This document shows, in pieces, positions 58,857 to 64,000 of a DNA stretch of 64,000 nt. Positions within the stretch are counted from its first letter, which is position 1. Each line of letters starts with the position of its first letter. The notes under the pieces were generated by a model that was not told the DNA's origin, did no database searches, and was given only the letters and a program-made list of their open reading frames with translations. The stretch lies in NCBI RefSeq assembly GCF_003465825.1, contig NZ_QSBV01000014.1:5368-69367 (forward strand), given 5' to 3'. Both the position numbers and the translations under genes were made by a program. Source of the stretch: Collinsella sp. AF02-46-1 (lineage in GTDB: Bacteria; Actinomycetota; Coriobacteriia; Coriobacteriales; Coriobacteriaceae).

Positions 58857-59177
58857 ATGCGCGACGTAGCCGAAAGCGACTGGAAGCTGTTTAAGAAAAT
58901 GCTTCCTCAATGGCAAGAACGTTATATGGAAAAGCTCATCGGCCAGTATGTTGAGATACTGAACGGCGACAGTGAAGCGTCCAGTAGATTTTGGGCACTA
59001 GAAGAGCACCTCAATAGAGACAAGCTGTCCTCAGGCGTAATTGCAAACGACATTCGCCGCAGCACAATGCACCGCGAGATAGCCAATTTGCTTATCGACA
59101 GCGTGATCACCCTTGACGACCTTGACGGTTTTACCGAGGACATTAAGAGCTATGCGCAACACTGGATTGGCCAGTAA
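58857..59177 (+). CDS. Small conserved protein of unknown function
   Basis: A 106-residue, all-helical-looking acidic protein beginning MRDVAESDWKLFKKMLPQWQ and containing EILNGDSEASSRFWALE and SGVIANDIRRSTMHREIANL. Similar small proteins are widespread in gut Clostridia and actinobacteria, sometimes mislabelled as multidrug transporters although no membrane segment exists. Function unknown. GGAGG precedes the ATG. Lower GC than most neighbours. Confidence 0.8.
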   Translation: MRDVAESDWKLFKKMLPQWQERYMEKLIGQYVEILNGDSEASSRFWALEEHLNRDKLSSGVIANDIRRSTMHREIANLLIDSVITLDDLDGFTEDIKSYAQHWIGQ

Positions 59178-59210
59178 GAGCACTGAACGACAGACATCCC
59201 CGGCAAAACG

Positions 59211-59252
59211 GGGCAAACGCCGGGCCACCTAATGGTTGTCCGGCGTTTGCCC
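59211..59252 (-). terminator. Second hairpin after the FtsX-type permease gene
   Basis: Perfect 13-bp stem GGGCAAACGCCGG with complement at 59240-59252; minus-strand tail CGTTTTGCC. It lies downstream of the stop-codon hairpin at 59260-59294. Confidence 0.6.
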
Positions 59253-59294
59253 AGATAAAACCTGCCAAAATAAACTTGTCCCTTTTTGGCAGGT
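59251..59294 (-). repeat. Stop-codon hairpin element, copy 6
   Basis: ACCTGCCAAAA (59260-59270) pairs with TTTTTGGCAGGT (59283-59294). On the minus strand the arm begins in the TGA stop codon (59294-59296) of the permease gene, and the loop reads AGGGACAAG. Confidence 0.85.
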
Positions 59295-62059
59295 CACTCG
59301 GCACTCTTGAGGGCGCCGACCATGTCGATCTTATTGAGGGTGCGATTGGTAGCGAGGTTGACGATAAACGTAAAGGCAAAGGAAAGCACTACGGCGAGCA
59401 CATAACTCAGCGGCTCGACCTCAACGTCAAAGTAGAGCGACGGCATCTGCAGAATGTACGTAAAGCTCTCGGCCAGCAGGCTACCCAGCGGCACGCCCAA
59501 CGCGGCGCCAATCGCCGTGAGGATTAACGTCTCCTTGTTGACGTAGTGGTGCACCTCGCCGCGACGGAAGCCCAGCACCTTGATAGTCGCCAGCTCGCGC
59601 TCGCGCTCCGAGATGTTGGTGTTAGACAACGTAAATACCACCACAAACGACAGGCACGCCGCCATAAAGGTCACAAGCACCACGACCGAATTGATAATCG
59701 TAAAGTTTGCCTCATAGTTTTCCCAATGCTCGGCGGTACTCGACAGCGCAATCCAACCATCGCTCTTAAGACGGTCGGTAAACGCAATCTGATCGGCCGA
59801 CGAACCCTTAAGCAGCGCAAGGATGCCGTTAAGGCGCGCGCTTCGACCGAACGCGCGCTCATAGGTGCCCTGCGTCATGTAAAGCGTATTGCCCAGATAG
59901 TTGAGCGAGATGTCGCTGACTTTGACCTTGGCAACATTGAGCGACGAATCCTGGACGTGAGCCGTGTCACCCGGCTTGATCCCCAGCACCAGCTGAGAGC
60001 TCTTGCTCAAATACACATCCCCGTCACGCAGGGCGAGCGGTTCTTTGGACTCATCCTCCAGGCGCACGTAATCGCCCAAGTCACCCGTGCGGTCGTCGGG
60101 AATCACGATGAGCTGCACGGTCTCGCTCTTACCGCCAAATGTAAAGGTGACGTTGTCTGTCATAATTGGCAGCGTCGAAGTCACGGTCACGTTGGAATCC
60201 TTGGCTGCACTGCGTTCATCCAGTGCTGCGCACGTCTGCGAAAAATCGTCGGGGTTGGCGACCGCCAGCAAGTCGTAGCGCGTGATGTGCCCGTACTGCT
60301 TGGGCGACAGCGCGACCGACGTATCGCGGATACCCATACCGCAGATCACGAGCGCCGTGCATCCCGCAATGCCAAAGATGGTCATAAAGGCGCGCTTTTT
60401 GTAGCGGAACAGGTTGCGTGCAGCGACCTTGTTCAAAAAGCCCATGCGGTGCCAGATAAAGCCGATGCGCTCGAGCAGAATGCGCGAACCGGCGCGCGGA
60501 GCCTTGGGGCGCATGAGCGAGGCAGGGGTCTCGGCCATCTCGTGGCGGCAGGCGATAATCGTGGCTCCCACCACGCCCACGGCAAACAGCGCCACCGAAA
60601 CGATCGAGGACACGATGTCGTACGAAAGTAGCATCTGGGGCAGCGAGTACATGTCGTCGAACACCGTAAACAAGAACAGCGGCAGACCCACAAATCCGAT
60701 GATATTGCCGAGCACGCCACCGATCAGACACGCCCACAGCGAGTAGTCCACATATTTGGACAGGATACGCCCGCGTGAATAGCCGAGCGCCTTGTACAGG
60801 CCAATTAGTGTGCGCTCCTCCTCGACCATGCGGGTGGCGGTGGTGAGGCTGATAAGCACGGCGACGATAAAGAAGATGAACGGGAACACCGTGGCGATGG
60901 CCTCGATCGAAGAACTATCGCTCTCGACGCTCGAGTAGCTTGCGATATTGCCGCGGTCCTGGATGTACCAGGTGCATTCGCCTAGGTCAGAGAGCTCGGC
61001 GCGGGCATCGGCAAACTGCTGGTCGGCGGCGGCGCGGCGCTGGTCCAGGTCGGCTTGCGCCTGCGCACGCTCGTCGCTGCCCTCGGCCATGCGATTGATG
61101 TTGTCCTGCTCGATCCCAAAGAGCATGGCGGCCTGACGCTCGGCCGTATCCAAGCTTGTCGGCGTGTCAACCGTCAACTCCTGGACGCGCACCTTCTCAC
61201 GCTCCTCGCGGATCTTCTCGATATTGCCTTTGACCTCGTTGATCTTTGTCGTGTAGGCATCCGAATAGGAGTTGAGGCTCTTGGCTCCCTCGACGACCAC
61301 GTGGACCGCGGAGTAGGAAGAAGATGTCGCAGCATCCTCGCTCACATAGAACTTATAGTCCGCCGCCGAAGCAGCGCGAAAGGCGTTGACTGTCGAGTCG
61401 GAGCTCACGTCGGTAGGATCGAGGACCTCGGCCGTAATGGTGTACTCGCCCGCGGCAAACTGATCCTTGGCGCTTTGGTTCGACGAGCTCGCGTCATTGG
61501 CGGCAAAACTCACCGTATCGCCGAGCTTTTTGCCCGAAGCCTTCAGGAACTTCGAAGTTACCGCGACCTCATCGGCGCCCTCGGGCAAATCGCCGTTCAC
61601 GAGCACTGGCTGATCGATGTTCTCCTTGGAGAGACTTTGCACGACCACGCGCTCGCGCGTTGTGCCCACGGCGGTGTAGGCGGTCTCGGTGTAGATACCC
61701 TCGGCCGTCTCGACGCCGTCGACCTCTTGAATGGCCGCAAGATCGTCACGCGTAAGACCATAGGTCGACTGCACATTAATGTCATAGACATTCTGCTGGT
61801 CAAAATAGGCGTCAACCGAATCGCACAGGTCCTCGCAGCCCGCCTTAAGACCGCACATCACACTCACGCCGAGCGCGGTGATGACCACGATGGACAAGAA
61901 GCGCTTAAGACTGCCTCGGATTGTGCGGTAGATGCCACGGCGAAACACCGCCGGCACCATATCGTTTGAGCTTTGGGCAGTGCGGTAGGTCGTAAAATCC
62001 TGCTCTCGCTCCGTGTTCTGCGCGTCGCGGCGTTGGCTGTTTTGGCGGTCCTGATTCAT
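59294..62059 (-). CDS. FtsX-like ABC transporter permease
   Basis: A 921-residue MacB/FtsX-type permease. An N-terminal helix (about 45-70) is followed by a large extracytoplasmic domain (about 75-380) with a Glu/Arg-rich coiled-coil stretch, three or four helices (about 385-520), a second helix and outside domain (about 555-770), and three C-terminal helices. LATIKVLGFRRGEVHHYV is the typical contact loop to the ATPase. ATG 62059 is chosen, 5 bp after the ATPase stop codon; GTG 62071 would overlap. Role: mechanotransmission or export of lipid/peptide substrates; the ligand is unknown. Confidence 0.9.
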   Translation of the reverse strand: MNQDRQNSQRRDAQNTEREQDFTTYRTAQSSNDMVPAVFRRGIYRTIRGSLKRFLSIVVITALGVSVMCGLKAGCEDLCDSVDAYFDQQNVYDINVQSTYGLTRDDLAAIQEVDGVETAEGIYTETAYTAVGTTRERVVVQSLSKENIDQPVLVNGDLPEGADEVAVTSKFLKASGKKLGDTVSFAANDASSSNQSAKDQFAAGEYTITAEVLDPTDVSSDSTVNAFRAASAADYKFYVSEDAATSSSYSAVHVVVEGAKSLNSYSDAYTTKINEVKGNIEKIREEREKVRVQELTVDTPTSLDTAERQAAMLFGIEQDNINRMAEGSDERAQAQADLDQRRAAADQQFADARAELSDLGECTWYIQDRGNIASYSSVESDSSSIEAIATVFPFIFFIVAVLISLTTATRMVEEERTLIGLYKALGYSRGRILSKYVDYSLWACLIGGVLGNIIGFVGLPLFLFTVFDDMYSLPQMLLSYDIVSSIVSVALFAVGVVGATIIACRHEMAETPASLMRPKAPRAGSRILLERIGFIWHRMGFLNKVAARNLFRYKKRAFMTIFGIAGCTALVICGMGIRDTSVALSPKQYGHITRYDLLAVANPDDFSQTCAALDERSAAKDSNVTVTSTLPIMTDNVTFTFGGKSETVQLIVIPDDRTGDLGDYVRLEDESKEPLALRDGDVYLSKSSQLVLGIKPGDTAHVQDSSLNVAKVKVSDISLNYLGNTLYMTQGTYERAFGRSARLNGILALLKGSSADQIAFTDRLKSDGWIALSSTAEHWENYEANFTIINSVVVLVTFMAACLSFVVVFTLSNTNISERERELATIKVLGFRRGEVHHYVNKETLILTAIGAALGVPLGSLLAESFTYILQMPSLYFDVEVEPLSYVLAVVLSFAFTFIVNLATNRTLNKIDMVGALKSAE

Positions 62060-62064
62060 GGGCG

Positions 62065-62766
62065 CTACCACTCGATCGTCTCGATCGGCACGGGATTTTG
62101 CTGGACCGTCTCGCTCTCCACGCGGCCGTTCTTAAAGCGGATCAGGCGATCGGCCATGGGCGCCAGCGCGGAGTTGTGGGTGATGATAATGACCGTGATG
62201 CCTTGCTTGCGACAGGTGTCCTGCAGCAGCTGCAAGATCTGCTTGCCGGTTTTGTAGTCGAGGGCGCCCGTGGGCTCGTCGCATAGAAGCAGCTTGGGGT
62301 TTTTGGCCAGCGCGCGGGCAATGGACACACGCTGCTGCTCGCCGCCCGATAGCTGCGCGGGGAAGTTAGCAAGGCGGTCGCCCAGGCCAACCTGGCAAAG
62401 CGTTTGCTCGGCATCGAGCGAATCGGGGCAGATTTGCGCCGCAAGCTCAACATTTTCGAGCGCCGTCAGGTTGGGGACCAGATTGTAGAACTGGAAGACA
62501 AAGCCGACGTCGGCGCGGCGGTATTCCACGAGCTGCGCCTCGTTAGCGGAGCTCACATCGCGCCCGTCCACCGTCACGGTGCCGGAAGTCGCCGTATCCA
62601 TGCCACCCAGAATGTTGAGCGCCGTGGTTTTACCGGCGCCCGAAGCGCCCAAGATAATGGCAAGCTCGCCACGCTCAACGGTAAAGCTCGCGCCGTCGAG
62701 CGCGTGAATGCGGGCATCGCCCTCGCCGTATGCTTTGATGACGTCTTTAAATTCGATATAGGCCAT
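62065..62766 (-). CDS. MacB/LolD-type ABC transporter ATPase
   Basis: A 233-residue ATPase. Walker [11 protein letters not shown], signature [16 protein letters not shown], Walker [13 protein letters not shown] and the switch His in IITHN; the H/D-loop region and [20 protein letters not shown] are characteristic of the MacB/LolD/FtsE group. It is first of the two-gene operon with the permease. GGGAACC lies before the ATG; the promoter was not resolved. Confidence 0.96.
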   Translation of the reverse strand: MAYIEFKDVIKAYGEGDARIHALDGASFTVERGELAIILGASGAGKTTALNILGGMDTATSGTVTVDGRDVSSANEAQLVEYRRADVGFVFQFYNLVPNLTALENVELAAQICPDSLDAEQTLCQVGLGDRLANFPAQLSGGEQQRVSIARALAKNPKLLLCDEPTGALDYKTGKQILQLLQDTCRKQGITVIIITHNSALAPMADRLIRFKNGRVESETVQQNPVPIETIEW

Positions 62767-62815
62767 CGATCGGTTCCCATCTGGTCGGATAACTCTTTAG
62801 TATTACCCATTTCGC

Positions 62816-62855
62816 ACCTATCAAAAAGAGACAGGTTTATTTTGGCAGGTTTTAT
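62816..62855 (+). repeat. Hairpin element, reversed copy
   Basis: ACCTATCAAAA (62816-62826) pairs imperfectly with TTTTGGCAGGT (62840-62850). The loop reads GAGACAGG on the plus strand and TTTAT follows. No plus-strand gene with an intact start ends here. Confidence 0.7.
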
Positions 62856-63135
62856 ATGGGGAAACGTACCTCTTTGGGGGCAGCGCGGGACGCGCAGGGG
62901 CGGCCGTGCAGATCGGCACAGCCGTCTCACGTGGAATCGACCGACGCCTGCCTTTCCGTGACACCGGCAACTCGTTTTTGCTTGTTGGCATGGCCGCCAT
63001 TATGCCTTGGGACTGAGCACTCAAATTCTCACTCCTCATTGCCACGCTTGCCGCAAGCTATCAGGGTGACGAGATGACAACGCTCGCTGTAGCAGCGCAG
63101 CCACACTCTATAAGCGAGGCGTTTGCCAGCAAAAA

Positions 63136-63166
63136 AGCGCGCGACAGGGTAAGCCCGCCGCGCGCT
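63136..63166 (-). terminator. Terminator of the AIM24 gene
   Basis: AGCGCGCG stem with complement at 63159-63166; minus-strand tail TTTTTTGC, 13 bp after the stop codon. Confidence 0.85.
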
Positions 63167-63178
63167 ATCCTATGCGGA

Positions 63179-63853
63179 CTAGTTATTGTTGTTGGTCATC
63201 GAGGCCACTGCTGCCGCAAGATTGGAAATGGGCATCGTCTGCAACCAGATGCGACCGGGACCGGTGAGCACGGTGTTGAACACGCCCTCGCCACCAAACA
63301 TGATGTTTTTGACGCCCTTGACCATTTGAGCGTCGATGCTCACGGTCTCCTCAAAGCCGGCCACGTTGCCGGTATCCACAATCATCTGCTGGCCAGCAGC
63401 GAGCTCGTACTCAACCAGGTCGCCGTCGATCTCGGCAAAAGCAACACCCGAGCCCGTGAGCTTCTGCATGATAAAGCCCTCGCCGCCAAAGACGCCGGCC
63501 TTTGCCTTCTTGTTAAAGTGAATGCTCAACTCGACGCCACTTTCCGCGGCAAGGAACGAACGCTTCTGCAAAATCCAGCTCTTGCCCGGACCGATCTCGA
63601 TTGGCACGATGCGGCCGGGGAAGCAGGAGCCAAACGCGATCATGCCATCGCCACGCGCGGTCCAAATGTTTTGGAACAATGCCTCACCCGAAAAAGCCTT
63701 GGAGAACATCTTGCCGATGCCACCGCCCGAGGTAGACATTTCCATGTTGGGGGTCATCCAAGCCATGGCGCCGCTTTCGGTGATCATGGATTCGCCATCG
63801 CTAAGGTTGCATGTAACAACCGGGAAAGCCCCTCCGCCGATCTCGTACTGCAT
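63179..63853 (-). CDS. AIM24 family protein
   Basis: A 224-residue protein of the AIM24 family (double-stranded beta-helix fold, related to tryptophan-RNA-binding attenuator-like proteins). Several Gly-rich turns recur: SGGGIGKMFSKAFSGE, FGGEGFIMQKLTGSG, FGGEGVFNTVLTGPG. Function in bacteria is unknown; genes of this family often sit near stress or membrane genes. GGAGA precedes the ATG. A divergent start of another gene follows at 63918. Confidence 0.9.
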   Translation of the reverse strand: MQYEIGGGAFPVVTCNLSDGESMITESGAMAWMTPNMEMSTSGGGIGKMFSKAFSGEALFQNIWTARGDGMIAFGSCFPGRIVPIEIGPGKSWILQKRSFLAAESGVELSIHFNKKAKAGVFGGEGFIMQKLTGSGVAFAEIDGDLVEYELAAGQQMIVDTGNVAGFEETVSIDAQMVKGVKNIMFGGEGVFNTVLTGPGRIWLQTMPISNLAAAVASMTNNNN

Positions 63854-63917
63854 GACCGTCTCCTTTCCACTCAGGAGCCGAATAACGATGCCTATATTTT
63901 AGCAGGTAGAGATGCAT

Positions 63918-64000
63918 ATGTTCACACCGCCCATGCCCTCTCCTGCGGACGTTTCCCCAGACCTTGATTATCGACTTTATCCGAACACCTCCCACATTCA
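63918..64000 (+). CDS. Start of a plus-strand gene, cut by the window edge
   Basis: An open frame beginning MFTPPMPSPADVSPDLDYRL and running to the window end (27 codons). GGTAGAG lies 7 nt upstream and TATATT (63892-63897) could be the -10 element; ATG 63912 is an alternative start. No family can be recognised from so little sequence. Confidence 0.5.
   Translation, partial: MFTPPMPSPADVSPDLDYRLYPNTSHI

Larger units (their letters stand above)
62767..63178. other. 412-bp gap with reversed hairpin element and possible gene remnant
   Basis: It contains a hairpin element in the orientation opposite to the others (62816-62850) and the AIM24 terminator at 63136-63166. From 62850 to the TGA at 63014-63016, the plus strand has one frame with normal codon use (ending VGMAAIMPWD) but no start or ribosome site. 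It may be the tail of a lost gene. No other coding signal. Confidence 0.35.

Overview
The window looks like chromosomal DNA from a high-GC gut actinobacterium of the class Coriobacteriia, most like Collinsella. That assignment is inferred from gene content and style, not from a database search: GC-rich third positions, an Asp23/AmaP/DUF2273 envelope cluster, DUF6020 and zinc-ribbon membrane proteins, a giant acyl-CoA dehydratase activase fusion, and many small palindromic intergenic elements. No rRNA, tRNA, CRISPR-cas locus, prophage or complete insertion sequence was recognised. About 55 protein genes are supported, most of them chromosomal housekeeping or transport genes.

Layout. 0.5-3.8 kb: divergent amidohydrolase and M20 peptidase. 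3.9-7.8 kb: small membrane proteins, two with N-terminal zinc ribbons, and YitT. 8-10.4 kb: Asp23, AmaP, DUF2273 and YebC. 10.6-15.7 kb: DUF6020 membrane protein, Lgt, a NifU-domain protein, dCMP deaminase and type III pantothenate kinase. 15.9-17.6 kb: OPT transporter. 17.8-21.2 kb: a 1149-residue surface protein (signal peptide, coiled coils, CAP domain, LAQTG sorting signal). 21.5-24.5 kb: DUF389 protein with an EF-hand-like loop, a small secreted protein, 3-hydroxyacyl-CoA dehydrogenase. 24.9-30.4 kb: the 1593-residue activase/dehydratase fusion with its TetR-like regulator. 30.5-35.1 kb: HAD phosphatase, GlnK-AmtB, a CmpB-type membrane protein and an HD hydrolase. 35.3-41.8 kb: a DXS-like enzyme, then a glutamate-type ABC importer operon ending in a C26 gamma-glutamyl hydrolase. 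41.9-45.4 kb: a lower-GC three-gene ABC-2 exporter next to a DUF2975/XRE pair. 45.6-47.9 kb: a GGDEF-like/REC/HD-GYP protein with an HPt partner. 48-52 kb: alpha/beta hydrolase, radical SAM protein, SEC-C methionine aminopeptidase, D-2-hydroxyacid dehydrogenase. 52.1-53 kb: PIN/ribbon-helix-helix toxin-antitoxin pair. 53.2-58.4 kb: M18 aminopeptidase, anchored Ntn-type amide hydrolase, phosphofructokinase, membrane-anchored XRE regulator. 58.9-64 kb: small conserved protein, MacB/FtsX-type ABC pair, AIM24 protein and the start of one more gene.

The most unusual signal lies between the genes. (1) At least eight short hairpins share a GGGACAGG-type loop core but have different self-complementary stems; five of them touch or overlap the stop codon of a minus-strand gene in the same orientation. 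(2) An 81-bp-period array at 37138-37354 has six alternating-orientation copies of a 15-16 nt repeat separated by 24-25 nt, just upstream of the amino-acid ABC promoter. (3) A 185-bp nested cruciform at 57077-57261 encloses the stop codon of the phosphofructokinase gene. (4) A 103-bp palindrome ends exactly on the amtB stop codon. Together these suggest a repeat-generating or 3'-end-processing process that favours gene ends. That is inference; no transposase is visible in the window.
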